DNA of 64,000 nt from Microcella alkalica (GCF_014595885.1 NZ_JABUKC010000002.1:62001-126000), one strand, 5' to 3'; numbered from the stretch's first letter, positions 1 to 8,635 are shown. Notes: a model not told the origin generated them from the letters alone. Numbers and translations are program-made.

Positions 1-1
1 G

Positions 2-511
2 CGCGACCGCCTGCGATCCCTGCCCGACTTCCCCGCCGAGCTGCCGACCTTCGACCCCGAGTCGGCGCCCGCCGACCCGCAGCAGCTCTTCGTCGCATGG
101 CTCGACGACGCTCTCGCCCACGGCGTGCTACAGCCGCACGCGTGCACGCTGTCGACCGCCGGCCCGACCGGGCACGTGACCGCGCGCACGCTCATCCTGA
201 AAGACCTCGTCGACGGCCTCTGGGTCTTCGCTGGCGCCCGCTCCACCCGCAAGGGCGTCGACCTCGCCGCGAACCCCTCCGCCGCGCTCACCTTCTACTG
301 GCCGACCCGGGGCCGACAGGTGCGCGTCACCGGTGAGGTCGAGGAGCTGCCGAGCGAGGTCGCCGCCGCCGACTGGCGCGCCCGCCCGGCGACGACGGGC
401 GACACGAACCCCGACTGGGCGGCGTGGGCGCTCACGCCGACCGAGATCGAGTTCTGGCAGGCGCGGCACGACCGCGACCACGTGCGCCACTGGTACCGCT
501 TCGGCGGCTGA
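2..511 (+). CDS. Pyridoxamine 5'-phosphate oxidase-family protein, 5' end outside window
   Basis: The frame is open from the left edge, so the N-terminus is missing; 169 residues are visible. The segment TLSTAGPTGHVTARTLILKD and the following beta strands (LTFYWPTRGRQVRVTGEVEEL) match the split-barrel FMN-binding fold of PdxH-like enzymes. The C-terminal EIEFWQ...HVRHWYRF resembles the PdxH C-terminal dimerisation segment. Such enzymes oxidise pyridoxamine or pyridoxine phosphate to PLP using FMN. The shorter C-terminal block could also fit a general PNPOx-like oxidoreductase, so the exact substrate is inferred. It ends 176 bases before the ROK regulator and is probably a separate transcription unit. 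Confidence 0.75.
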   Translation, partial: RDRLRSLPDFPAELPTFDPESAPADPQQLFVAWLDDALAHGVLQPHACTLSTAGPTGHVTARTLILKDLVDGLWVFAGARSTRKGVDLAANPSAALTFYWPTRGRQVRVTGEVEELPSEVAAADWRARPATTGDTNPDWAAWALTPTEIEFWQARHDRDHVRHWYRFGG

Positions 512-630
512 CCCCCCCTGCGGTGCGCGCTGCGCCGCGCCGCTCGCCTCGCCGCACCGCCGTTCCCTTTCCCCGACGCCGCCCGTCGCCTTTTCGGCCG
601 GGCGGCGTCGGCGTGTCCGCGCGCCAACGC

Positions 631-660
631 TTGACATCTTTCGGGACTTCATTCTACGGT
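631..660 (+). promoter_or_regulatory. Promoter of the ROK regulator/sugar operon
   Basis: A perfect TTGACA -35 hexamer (631-636) is followed after 18 bases by TACGGT (655-660), which fits the TANNNT -10 pattern. The expected transcription start is near 667, inside the palindrome at 665-679. This is the clearest -35/-10 pair in the window. Confidence 0.6.
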
Positions 661-664
661 TTGT

Positions 665-679
665 TTAGTCCTGAACTAA
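665..679. promoter_or_regulatory. Palindromic operator, probable ROK binding site
   Basis: TTAGTCCTGAACTAA has perfect 5-base arms TTAGT/ACTAA around a 5-base centre. It lies at the predicted transcription start and just before the ribosome binding site AAGGGG. TTAGT...ACTAA half-sites are typical of XylR/NagC-type ROK repressors (family knowledge), so autoregulation and control of the sugar operon are inferred. Confidence 0.6.
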
Positions 680-687
680 GGGGAACG

Positions 688-1938
688 ATGATGTCTCGCC
701 CGATGGCCCGCTCCGACGTCAACCGGTCGGCGATCCTCGCCCACCTCGGTGCCCACGGTCCCGCCTCGCGCGCCGAGCTGGCCCGCGCGCTCGCGGTCTC
801 GCCGGCGCTGATGACGCAGCTCACGAAAGACCTCATCGCCGACGGGCTCATCTCAGAGCGCGAGCAGCAGGCCTCGCAGGGCGGGCGGCCCGCGCGCATG
901 CTCGGTCTCGTCGCCGAGGCGGGTCGGGCGGTGGGCGTGAAGGTCGCCGCCGACCACGTCGCCTTCGTGGAGGTCGGCATCGATGGCGGCGTCGTGCGCA
1001 CCGCCTCCGAGCCCTTCGAGGCGGCCTCGACGACGATGCTCACCGAGCTCGTTGGCCTGCTGCGCCGCTTCATCGACGGCGGCGCCGACACCCCGCTGCT
1101 GGGCATCGGCGTGGGCGTGCCCGGCGAGGTGGATGCCCAGGCCAGCGGCGTCGTCAACTCCACGCAGCTCGGCTGGCGCAACGCGCCCATCGGCGACACG
1201 CTGCGGCGTGAGCTGCGCATGCCCGTGCTCGTCGAGAACAACGTCAACGCCCTCGCGATGGCCGAGCGGCTCTACGGCCTCGGCCAGCGGCACCGCAGCT
1301 TCCTCGTCGTCACGATCGGCACCGGCGTCGGCGCCGCGATCGTCATCGACGGTCTCGTCGTGCGCGGCACGAGCGGCGGCGCCGGCGAGATCGGCCACAT
1401 CCCTGTGCGCGAGACCGGCCCCGTCTGCTCGTGCGGCGGCATCGGCTGCCTCGAGACCTTCGTGGGCGAGGCGGGCCTCGTGCGCACGGCGCGCGAGCGC
1501 GGCGTCATCGGCGCGAGCGCGGGCATCGCGGCGCTGCGCTCGGCGGCCGCCTCGGGCGACGCGGCCGCCGTGGCCGTCTTCGAGGAGGCCGGGCACCTGC
1601 TCGGCCGCACGCTCGCCGGGCTCGTGCACGCGCTCGACCCGGAGATCATCATCGTGCTTGGCGAGGGCACCGCCGACTGGGAGCACTGGTCGTTCGGCTT
1701 CGAGCCCGCCTTCCGCGCCGCCCTCATGGCGTCGCGCCGCGGGCTGCCGGTCGCGGTCGAGTCGTGGCAGGACGACAGCTGGGCGCAGGGTGCGGCGACG
1801 CTCGTGCTCGCGACGCCCTTCGACGCCGAGGGTCTCGCCGGCGAGCAGGGCGACCTCGTGCGCCAGCGACTCGTCACGCAGGCCGGAGTCGCCGGCGACG
1901 GCGCGAGCGGCTCGGCATCCCCGGGTGGCGCGCGATGA
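688..1938 (+). CDS. ROK-family transcriptional regulator of the sugar operon
   Basis: The protein has 416 residues. An N-terminal winged HTH (about residues 8-60, with ASRAELARALAVSPALMTQL as the recognition region) precedes a full ROK sugar-kinase-like domain. Visible ROK motifs are GIGVGVPGEVD, LVENNVNALAMAE, IGTGVGAAIVI and the zinc motif CSCGGIGCLE. The start is one of two adjacent ATGs at 688 and 691, preceded by AAGGGGAACG. The stop overlaps the next gene's ATG (ATGA), so it is translationally coupled to the transporter. NagC/XylR/Mlc-type repressors sense a sugar and release DNA; the effector here is unknown but is probably the imported glucoside or its product. Confidence 0.88.
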   Translation: MMSRPMARSDVNRSAILAHLGAHGPASRAELARALAVSPALMTQLTKDLIADGLISEREQQASQGGRPARMLGLVAEAGRAVGVKVAADHVAFVEVGIDGGVVRTASEPFEAASTTMLTELVGLLRRFIDGGADTPLLGIGVGVPGEVDAQASGVVNSTQLGWRNAPIGDTLRRELRMPVLVENNVNALAMAERLYGLGQRHRSFLVVTIGTGVGAAIVIDGLVVRGTSGGAGEIGHIPVRETGPVCSCGGIGCLETFVGEAGLVRTARERGVIGASAGIAALRSAAASGDAAAVAVFEEAGHLLGRTLAGLVHALDPEIIIVLGEGTADWEHWSFGFEPAFRAALMASRRGLPVAVESWQDDSWAQGAATLVLATPFDAEGLAGEQGDLVRQRLVTQAGVAGDGASGSASPGGAR

Positions 1939-2906
1939 GCATCCTCGCCGCGCCGCAGGCGATCGCGGAGGCCGCCGAGAGCGCACCCCCGACCCGGATG
2001 CCCGCCGCAGCCCCGCGCGCCGGCCGCAGCCGCGCCGCCCGAGTGAGGTACGCGCTCGTGGTGCTCGCGTTCCTGCTGCCGAGCGCCATCCCGCTCGCCC
2101 TGTTCGTCATCGGCCCGATGATCGCCGCCGTGTGGATCAGCCTGCACGACTGGAACCTCATCGCCCCCATGCGCTTCGTCGGGCTCGACAACTTCGCGAG
2201 CCTGCTCGCGGACCCCGCGACTGGCGACGTCTTCCTGCACACCGTCGGCTACATCATCGGCTACCTGCCGCTGGTCTACGTCGGCGGCCTGCTGCTGGCT
2301 CTGGCGCTCAATCAGGCGCTCAAGGGTCGCTCGCTGTGGCGCGGCATCTACTTCCTGCCCGTCGTCACGAGCTGGATCGTCGTCGCCCTCGTCTGGCGCT
2401 GGCTGCTGAACCCCTCGACGGGCATCGTCAACACCGCCCTCGCCGGCCTCGGCATCGACGGCCCCGGCTGGTGGACCGACCCGGCGTGGGCGATGCCGTC
2501 GATCGTGCTCGCGAGCGCGTGGAAGGACGTCGGCTTCGTCATGGTGATCCTGCTCGCGGGCCTGCAGGCGATCAACCCCGACCTGTACGATGCCGCGCGC
2601 GTCGACGGCGCCGGCCCGTGGCGCCGACTGTGGTCGATCACGCTGCCGATGCTGAGCCCCAGCACCTTCTTCGTCGTCGTGATCTCGCTCATCAACGGCT
2701 TCCAGGTCTTCGACCAGGTCTACGCGATGACCGGGGGAGGCCCGGGCGGCGCGAGCCAGGTCGTCGTGCAGCAGATCTACGACCTCACCTTCCGCTACGG
2801 GGCCGCCGGCGAGGCCGCCGCCCTGTCATGGATGCTCTTCGCCGTCATCCTCGCCGTCACCGTCGTGCAGATCATCGGCCAGAAGCGCTGGGTGCACTAT
2901 GTCTGA
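1935..2906 (+). CDS. Sugar ABC transporter permease (MalF/UgpA type)
   Basis: The protein has 323 residues with about six membrane helices and a variable, Ala/Pro-rich cytoplasmic N-terminus. The EAA loop DAARVDGAGPWRRLWSITLP, which docks the ATPase, is clear near residue 220. Starting at ATG 1935 overlaps the ROK stop by 4 bases. The next permease overlaps its end by 8 bases. It is one half of the membrane channel of a CUT1-type carbohydrate importer. No ATPase gene is present in the locus, so it presumably uses a shared MsiK-like ATPase encoded elsewhere, which is common in actinobacteria. Confidence 0.9.
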   Translation: MSILAAPQAIAEAAESAPPTRMPAAAPRAGRSRAARVRYALVVLAFLLPSAIPLALFVIGPMIAAVWISLHDWNLIAPMRFVGLDNFASLLADPATGDVFLHTVGYIIGYLPLVYVGGLLLALALNQALKGRSLWRGIYFLPVVTSWIVVALVWRWLLNPSTGIVNTALAGLGIDGPGWWTDPAWAMPSIVLASAWKDVGFVMVILLAGLQAINPDLYDAARVDGAGPWRRLWSITLPMLSPSTFFVVVISLINGFQVFDQVYAMTGGGPGGASQVVVQQIYDLTFRYGAAGEAAALSWMLFAVILAVTVVQIIGQKRWVHYV

Positions 2907-3756
2907 GCGCCTCGTCACTCGCCCCGCTCGCGCGCGCCGCCGCCGCACGAGCCCGGCCTCGGTGCTGCTGCACGCGGTCGTGATCGTCGGCGCGCTCGCG
3001 ATGCTGTTCCCCTTCGCGTGGACGGTCATCACGTCGATCACGCCCGGCGCGGGCCTCACGCTGCGCCCGCAGCTGTGGCCGAGCGACCCCTCGCTGGAGG
3101 CCTACGCGACGCTCTTCGCCGAGCGCCCCTTCGCGCGGGTCGTGCTCAACAGCCTGGGCCTCGCCGTGGCGACCACGGTCATCCAGCTCGTCACGAGCGC
3201 GACGGCCGCCTACGCCTTCAGCCGCCTGCCGTTCCGGGGGCGCGGGGTGGTGTTCGCGATCTACCTCGCGACGATGATGGTGCCGCTGCAGGTGCTCATC
3301 GTGCCCCTCTTCGCCGAGCTGCGCGCCTTCGGCCTGCTCAACACCTATCTGGGGGCGCTGCTGCCGAGCTTCGCGAGCGCCTTCGGCATCTTCCTGCTGC
3401 GGCAGGCGATCAACCAGGTGCCGCGCGAGCTCGATGAGGCGGCGACGCTCGACGGCGCCGGGCACGGCCGCATCTTCCTCTCGATCATCCTGCCGAACAT
3501 CCGCCCCGCGCTCGCGACGCTCACGATCTTCGCCTTCATGGGCAGCTGGAACAGCTTCCTGTGGCCGCTGGTCGTGCTGCGCGACCCCGAGCTGCAGACG
3601 CTCCCGATCGCCCTCGCCGGGCTGCAGGGCCAGTACACGACGGCGTGGGACGTCGTCATGGCCGGCTCGGTCGTGAGCGTGCTGCCCATGCTCGCCCTCT
3701 ACCTCATCGCCCAGAAGCACATCATCCAGGGGGTCGCGAGCGCCGGCCTCAAGTGA
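2899..3756 (+). CDS. Sugar ABC transporter permease (MalG/UgpE type)
   Basis: The protein has 285 residues with six predicted membrane helices. It contains the EAA loop DEAATLDGAGHGRIFLSIIL near residue 180 and the terminal block ending IIQGVASAGLK typical of the MalG family. ATG 2899 lies inside the end of the first permease gene, indicating coupled translation. It forms the heterodimeric channel with that permease and receives substrate from the lipoprotein at 3838-5088. Confidence 0.92.
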   Translation: MSERLVTRPARARRRRTSPASVLLHAVVIVGALAMLFPFAWTVITSITPGAGLTLRPQLWPSDPSLEAYATLFAERPFARVVLNSLGLAVATTVIQLVTSATAAYAFSRLPFRGRGVVFAIYLATMMVPLQVLIVPLFAELRAFGLLNTYLGALLPSFASAFGIFLLRQAINQVPRELDEAATLDGAGHGRIFLSIILPNIRPALATLTIFAFMGSWNSFLWPLVVLRDPELQTLPIALAGLQGQYTTAWDVVMAGSVVSVLPMLALYLIAQKHIIQGVASAGLK

Positions 3757-3837
3757 GCCGGCGCGAGCATCCCCGACCCTCGCTCCACCCCACCCCTCTC
3801 CACCCCTCGCACCATCTGATCGAAGGAGATCACCCGC

Positions 3838-5088
3838 ATGAACCGCACCGTCCCCGTCGTCGCCGGCCTCGCCGGCGCGGCCCTCCTGCTCGCCGGCTGC
3901 GCGGCGTCGCCCGCCGAGGGCGACGCCTCCGCCGAGGAGGTCACGATCACGTACTCGAACTTCATCTCCAACGGCGGCAACGAGGAGAACCTCGAGGCCA
4001 TCGTCGCGGCCTTCGAGGATGAGAATCCCGGCATCACCGTCGAGGTCACGACGCTGCCCTACGCCGACTACGGCACGGCGCTGCAGACCGACCTCGCGGC
4101 GGGCAGCGTCGCCGACGTGTTCGACATCGAGTACGCCAACTACGCCGCCTACCAGGCGAACGGCGTGCTCGCCCCGCTCGAGGTCTCGAATCCCGACGCC
4201 TACCGCCCGTCGCTGCTCGAGGCGTACTCGACCGACGGCACCTCGTACGCGCTGCCGAGTTCGTTCTCGACGGTCGTCATGTTCTACAACGCCGACCTCT
4301 TTGACGCCGCCGGGCTCGAGTACCCCACGGCCGACTGGACGTGGGAGGACGAGCGCGCCGCCGCCGAGGCGATCACCGACGAGGCCGCGGGCGTCTGGGG
4401 CAGCCACCAGCCGGTGTCGTTCTACGAGTACTACAAGGTGCTCGAGCAGAACGGCGAGTCGTTCCTCACCGACGACGGCACCGCGGTCGCCTTCAACACC
4501 CCGGGTGGCATCGAGGCGGCCGAGTGGCTCGTCGGCAAGAGCGGCACGGTCATGCCGACGATCGAGCAGGGCCAGGGCACGCCCGACTTCGACACGAACC
4601 TCTTCCTCGAGGGCAAGCTCGGCATGCTGCACACCGGCATCTGGATGTTCGGCGCCTTCGCCGACGCGCCCTTCGCGTGGGACATCGCGGTCGAGCCGGG
4701 CAACACCGAGCAGGCGAGCGCCGTGTTCTCGAACGCCGTCGGCGTCTCGGCGAGCTCCGAGCACATCGAGGCCGCCACGAAGTGGGCCGAGTTCCTGACC
4801 TCCTCGCAGGTGATGGTCGACACGCGCCTCGACGCCGGCTGGGAGCTGCCGCCGGTCGCCGACGAGGCCGCGCTCGCGACCTACCTCGAGAAGGACGCCC
4901 CCGCCAACCGTCAGGCCGTCTTCGACTCGCTCGACGGCGTCGCGCTACCGCCGGTAGTCGCGAACGGCCAGACCGAGATGCAGGACATCATCGGCGAGGA
5001 GCTCGTCGAGGCCCAGGCCGGCCGCAAGAGCGTCGAGGAGGCGCTCGCGAGCGCCGAGGAGCGCATCAACGCCGTCCTCGCCGGCTAG
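3838..5088 (+). CDS. Sugar-binding lipoprotein of the ABC importer
   Basis: The protein has 416 residues. A lipoprotein signal peptide ends in LLLAGC with lipidated Cys21. The mature part is a bacterial extracellular solute-binding protein family 1 fold (start EVTITYSNFISNGGNEENLE; conserved block KLGMLHTGIWMFG). The start ATG follows GAAGGAGATCACCCGC. It is 81 bases after the second permease and is followed by a strong hairpin at 5103-5135. It captures the oligosaccharide outside the membrane. The neighbouring GH15 and GH31 enzymes point to an alpha-linked gluco- or xylo-oligosaccharide; the exact ligand is not readable. Confidence 0.9.
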   Translation: MNRTVPVVAGLAGAALLLAGCAASPAEGDASAEEVTITYSNFISNGGNEENLEAIVAAFEDENPGITVEVTTLPYADYGTALQTDLAAGSVADVFDIEYANYAAYQANGVLAPLEVSNPDAYRPSLLEAYSTDGTSYALPSSFSTVVMFYNADLFDAAGLEYPTADWTWEDERAAAEAITDEAAGVWGSHQPVSFYEYYKVLEQNGESFLTDDGTAVAFNTPGGIEAAEWLVGKSGTVMPTIEQGQGTPDFDTNLFLEGKLGMLHTGIWMFGAFADAPFAWDIAVEPGNTEQASAVFSNAVGVSASSEHIEAATKWAEFLTSSQVMVDTRLDAGWELPPVADEAALATYLEKDAPANRQAVFDSLDGVALPPVVANGQTEMQDIIGEELVEAQAGRKSVEEALASAEERINAVLAG

Positions 5089-5102
5089 TCCAGCCCTCGC
5101 TC

Positions 5103-5135
5103 GGTCGGGGCGCCGACGCGCTCGGCGCCCCGACC
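5103..5135 (+). terminator. Strong intercistronic hairpin after the binding-protein gene
   Basis: Two perfect 14-base arms (5103-5116 and 5122-5135) enclose a CGCGC loop. It has no T tract and sits 15 bases after the lipoprotein stop and 22 bases before the GH15 start. Such hairpins after binding-protein genes usually protect the upstream mRNA or attenuate read-through, so the binding protein can be made in excess of the hydrolases. Confidence 0.7.
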
Positions 5136-5157
5136 CCGGCTCGCCCAGGAGGGCACC

Positions 5158-6336
5158 ATGACCACCCCTGCCACCCCCGTCCACCCCGACGAGCACCCCG
5201 AGGCCGCGATCGCGCGGCTCGCCGCCGACAGCGTCGCCCTCATCGAGCGACTGCAGCACGCCGGCGGCGCCTACCCCGCGAGCCCCACGTTCTCGGCCTA
5301 CGCCGGATACTCGTGGTTCCGCGACGGCGCCTTCATCGCCGACGGCATGTCGGCGGCGGGCGCCATTGACTCCGCCTCGCGCTTCTTCGACTGGTGCGGG
5401 CGGATGCTCCTCCAGCGCCGCGACACGATCGCCGAGATCGTCGCCGCCGAGGCCGCCGGCACCCCGCTGCCCGACGAGCGCATGCTCGCCACGCGCTTCA
5501 CCTTCGACGGCGCCGAGGGCGACGACGACTGGTGGGATTTCCAGACCGACGGCTACGGCACCTGGGTGTGGGCGGTCGTCGCCCACGCCGAGCGGCACGG
5601 CCTCGACCTCGACCGGTGGGCCACGGGCATCCGCCTCAGCACCGAGTACCTGCTCGCGACCTGGCGCCGGCCCTGCTACGACTGGTGGGAGGAGCACTCC
5701 CAGCACGTGCACGTCTCGACGCTCGGATGCGTCGTCGCCGGCCTCGAGGCGGCCGCCCGCTCGCGCGTGCTCGAGCCGCCGCTCGCGGCCCGCGCCCTCG
5801 GGGGGGCCGCCGCGGCCCGCACCCTGCTGCTCGCCGAGGGCGTGCACGACGGGCACCTGGCGAAGTGGCTCGGCTCGACCGAGGTCGACGCCTCGCTCGC
5901 GGCCGTGATCGCGCCGCTGGGCGTCGTCGACGCGCGCAGCCCGCTTGGTCTCGCGAGCATCCGCGCGGTCGAAGCGGCGCTTAGCGTCGGCGGCGGCGTG
6001 CATCGCTACCTCGCCGACACCTTCTACGGCGGCGGCCAGTGGCCGCTGCTGAGCTGCATGCTCGGGCTCGCGCACGCCGCCGCCGGGCACCGCGCGCACG
6101 CCCTCGAGCTGCTGCGCTGGGCCGCCGGCACGGTCACGGCCGAGGGCTGGCTGCCCGAGCAGGTTCCCGACCACCTGCTCGCCCCTGAGCGCCGTCAGGA
6201 GTGGCTCGACCGCTGGGGCACCGTCGCGACGCCGCTGCTGTGGAGCCACGCCATGGTCGTGCGCCTCGCCGTCGAGCTCGGCGTGCTCGAGCCGCTCTCC
6301 GTCCTGCCCGCCCGCGACCCCAAGGCCATTCTGTGA
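5158..6336 (+). CDS. Glycoside hydrolase family 15 enzyme (glucoamylase-like, cytoplasmic)
   Basis: The protein has 392 residues with the Trp-rich (alpha/alpha)6-barrel pattern of GH15. The first acidic site is in the CYDWWEEH motif (Glu178/Glu179, general acid region) and the second in GWLPEQVP (Glu334, general base). SWFRDGAF and DFQTDGYGTW are further GH15 landmarks. There is no signal peptide, so it should act on imported sugar. It is shorter than secreted glucoamylases because it lacks the N-terminal beta-sandwich and starch-binding domains. The start ATG follows AGGAGGGCACC. Its stop overlaps the GTG of the GH31 gene. Inverting hydrolysis of alpha-linked di- or oligosaccharides is expected; linkage specificity is unknown. 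Confidence 0.8.
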   Translation: MTTPATPVHPDEHPEAAIARLAADSVALIERLQHAGGAYPASPTFSAYAGYSWFRDGAFIADGMSAAGAIDSASRFFDWCGRMLLQRRDTIAEIVAAEAAGTPLPDERMLATRFTFDGAEGDDDWWDFQTDGYGTWVWAVVAHAERHGLDLDRWATGIRLSTEYLLATWRRPCYDWWEEHSQHVHVSTLGCVVAGLEAAARSRVLEPPLAARALGGAAAARTLLLAEGVHDGHLAKWLGSTEVDASLAAVIAPLGVVDARSPLGLASIRAVEAALSVGGGVHRYLADTFYGGGQWPLLSCMLGLAHAAAGHRAHALELLRWAAGTVTAEGWLPEQVPDHLLAPERRQEWLDRWGTVATPLLWSHAMVVRLAVELGVLEPLSVLPARDPKAIL

Positions 6337-8570
6337 TCCGCCACCGTCCCTTCGGCTCCGGCCACCCGTATTCCGTCGACACCGAGCAGCGCGACCCGGT
6401 CGATCCCGTCGTGGGGCGACCGCTCACGCTCGGCGTGCGCGTCACCCCCGAAGTGGATGCGGTGGTGCTGCAGTGGGACGACGGCGAGCGGGTCGTCGAG
6501 CATCCACTCGATCGCGCCCAGCGCCGTTCGCGCGGGCAGACGGTCGACGGCGGGCACCTGGCGAGCGCGCAGGCGCGCCTCGCGCGGGCGGCGAGCGGCT
6601 TCGCCGTGACGATCGACGCTCCGCCGGTCGGCCGCGCCCACCGCTATCGCTTCGTCGGCGGCCCGGCCGAGGCGCCGCGCAGCCAGGCGACCCGGTGGTT
6701 CCCGGTGCGCTCGGCCCGCTGGCGCGCCGCCGACGACGCCCTCTCGGGCGTGGCCGACGCGGCCGGCCTCGTGCCGGGGAGCGTTCAGGTGCTCGACGAC
6801 GGCGACCGGCTGCTGCGCATCCGCTTCGCGCTCGCGCTCGCCCCGGGGGAGCGCGTCGCGGGCTTCGGCGAGCGCTTCGACGCTCTCGACCACCGCGGGC
6901 AGAGCCTCGACGCCGTCGTCTTCGAGCAGTACAAGTCGCAGGGCGCCGAGCGCAAGACCTACCTGCCGATGCCGTTCGCGCACGTGGTGGGCGGGCGCGG
7001 CTGGGGGTTCCACGTGCGCACGACTCGGCGGTCGTGGTTCGACGTGGGGGTCTCGCCGGCCGACCGCCTCGTGATCGAGGCGGAGGTCGACGCCGCGAGC
7101 ACCGCATCCGACGCCGTCATCGAGGTCGCGGGGTACACCGGCACGCCGCACGAGGTGCTCGACGCCTTCCTCGCCGAGGTCGGGCGGCCCGAGCAGTTGC
7201 CCGGCTGGGTGTTCCGGCTGTGGGCGAGCGGCAACGAGTGGAACACGCAGGCCGAGGTGCTGCGGCAGATGGATGCGCATCGCGAGCACGGCATCCCCGT
7301 CGGCAGCGTCGTCATCGAGGCCTGGAGCGACGAGAGCACCTTCACCGTCTGGCGCGACGCGCAGTACGCGCCGCGCGACGACGGCGGGCCGATGCGCCTG
7401 GGCGACTTCACGTACCCCGCCGATGGGGCGTGGCCCGACCCGAAGGGCATGGTCGACGAGCTGCACGCCCGCGACGTACGCGTGGTGCTGTGGCAGATCC
7501 CGCTCATCAAGATGCGGCCGCACCCGCGCGGGCAGGTCGCGGCCGACGCCGCCGCGGCCGTCCGCGAGGGCGTGCTGATCCGCGACGAGGCGCCCGACGG
7601 CTCGCTGCGGCCCTACCGCAACCGCGGCTGGTGGTTCCCGCTCGCGCTCATGCCCGACCTCACCGACGAGCGCGCCGCGCACTGGTGGACGGAGAAGCGC
7701 CGCTACCTCGTCGACGAGCTCGGCATCGACGGCTTCAAGACCGACGGCGGCGAGCACGCCTGGGGGCGCGAGCTGCGCTACCTCGACGGTCGCCGCGGCG
7801 ACGAGGGCAACAACACCTTCCCCGTCGCCTACGCGAAGGCCTACGGCGACCTGCTGCGACGCTGCGGCAAGGCGCCCGTGACGTTCTCGCGCGCCGGCTT
7901 CACCGGCTCGCAGGCGCACGGGGCGTTCTGGGCGGGCGACGAGAACTCCACCTGGGAGGCGTTCCGCTGGTCGCTGATCGCGGGGCTCAGCGCGACCGCG
8001 AGCGGCATCCTCTACTGGGGGTGGGATCTCGCGGGCTTCAGCGGCGAGATCCCCACCGCCGAGCTCTACGTGCGCTCGATGGCGGCCGCCGCCTTCGTGC
8101 CGATCATGCAATACCACTCGGAGTTCAACCACCACCGCTCGCCCTCGCGCGACCGCACGCCGTGGAACATCGCCGACCGCACGGGCGACGAGCGCGTGCT
8201 GCCGAGCGTGCGCCGCCTGGTGGCGCTGCGCGAGCGACTCGTGCCCTACCTCGAGGCCGAGACCGCGGCCGCGATCGAGCGCGGCAGCTCGCTCATGCGA
8301 CCGCTGTTCTTCGATTGGCCGACCGACGAGCGGCTGTGGGCCCACCCCCTGCAGTGGATGCTCGGCCGAGACCTGCTCGTCTCGCCCGTCACCGAGGAGG
8401 GGGCGCTTGAGCACGCCGCGACGCTGCCCGCGGGGGAGTGGGTGCACGCGTTCAGCGGCGAGCCGGTCGCGGGCGGCGGCGTCGACGAGCGCCCGGTGGC
8501 GTGGGACGAGGCGCCCGTCTACGTGCGCGCCGAGGCCTGGCCGCGGCTGCGCCCGGTCTTCGAGGGCTGA
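6333..8570 (+). CDS. Glycoside hydrolase family 31 alpha-glycosidase
   Basis: The protein has 745 residues. The nucleophile motif is GIDGFKTDGGE, with Asp471 by my count, and the acid/base is Asp536 in FWAGDENSTW. GFGERFDALDHRG and NEWNTQAEVLRQMDAH are other GH31 landmarks (N-terminal beta-sandwich, then TIM barrel). The start GTG overlaps the GH15 stop (GTGA), so the two hydrolases are translationally coupled. No signal peptide is seen. The family includes alpha-glucosidases, alpha-xylosidases and sulfoquinovosidases. The context with GH15 favours an alpha-glucosidase or alpha-xylosidase that completes breakdown of the imported oligosaccharide. Confidence 0.85.
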   Translation: MIRHRPFGSGHPYSVDTEQRDPVDPVVGRPLTLGVRVTPEVDAVVLQWDDGERVVEHPLDRAQRRSRGQTVDGGHLASAQARLARAASGFAVTIDAPPVGRAHRYRFVGGPAEAPRSQATRWFPVRSARWRAADDALSGVADAAGLVPGSVQVLDDGDRLLRIRFALALAPGERVAGFGERFDALDHRGQSLDAVVFEQYKSQGAERKTYLPMPFAHVVGGRGWGFHVRTTRRSWFDVGVSPADRLVIEAEVDAASTASDAVIEVAGYTGTPHEVLDAFLAEVGRPEQLPGWVFRLWASGNEWNTQAEVLRQMDAHREHGIPVGSVVIEAWSDESTFTVWRDAQYAPRDDGGPMRLGDFTYPADGAWPDPKGMVDELHARDVRVVLWQIPLIKMRPHPRGQVAADAAAAVREGVLIRDEAPDGSLRPYRNRGWWFPLALMPDLTDERAAHWWTEKRRYLVDELGIDGFKTDGGEHAWGRELRYLDGRRGDEGNNTFPVAYAKAYGDLLRRCGKAPVTFSRAGFTGSQAHGAFWAGDENSTWEAFRWSLIAGLSATASGILYWGWDLAGFSGEIPTAELYVRSMAAAAFVPIMQYHSEFNHHRSPSRDRTPWNIADRTGDERVLPSVRRLVALRERLVPYLEAETAAAIERGSSLMRPLFFDWPTDERLWAHPLQWMLGRDLLVSPVTEEGALEHAATLPAGEWVHAFSGEPVAGGGVDERPVAWDEAPVYVRAEAWPRLRPVFEG

Positions 8571-8614
8571 GCGCGAGCCGTCGCGGGCCGCGACGCCGCG
8601 CGCGGGGGCCCGGC

Positions 8615-8630
8615 ATCGAATCGTTTCGAT
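8615..8630. promoter_or_regulatory. Inverted repeat upstream of the MFS gene
   Basis: ATCGAATCGTTTCGAT has perfect 6-base arms ATCGAA/TTCGAT around TCGT. It abuts TAGGAT (8630-8635), a good -10 candidate for the exporter gene, so it would occupy the -35/-10 spacer. It is a possible repressor operator; the regulator is not identified. Confidence 0.45.
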
Positions 8631-8635
8631 AGGAT
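8630..8635 (+). promoter_or_regulatory. -10 box of the MFS gene
   Basis: TAGGAT matches TANNNT and lies 29 bases before the GTG start, leaving a leader of about 23 bases that contains CGAGG as ribosome binding site. It overlaps the right end of the inverted repeat by one base. Confidence 0.4.
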
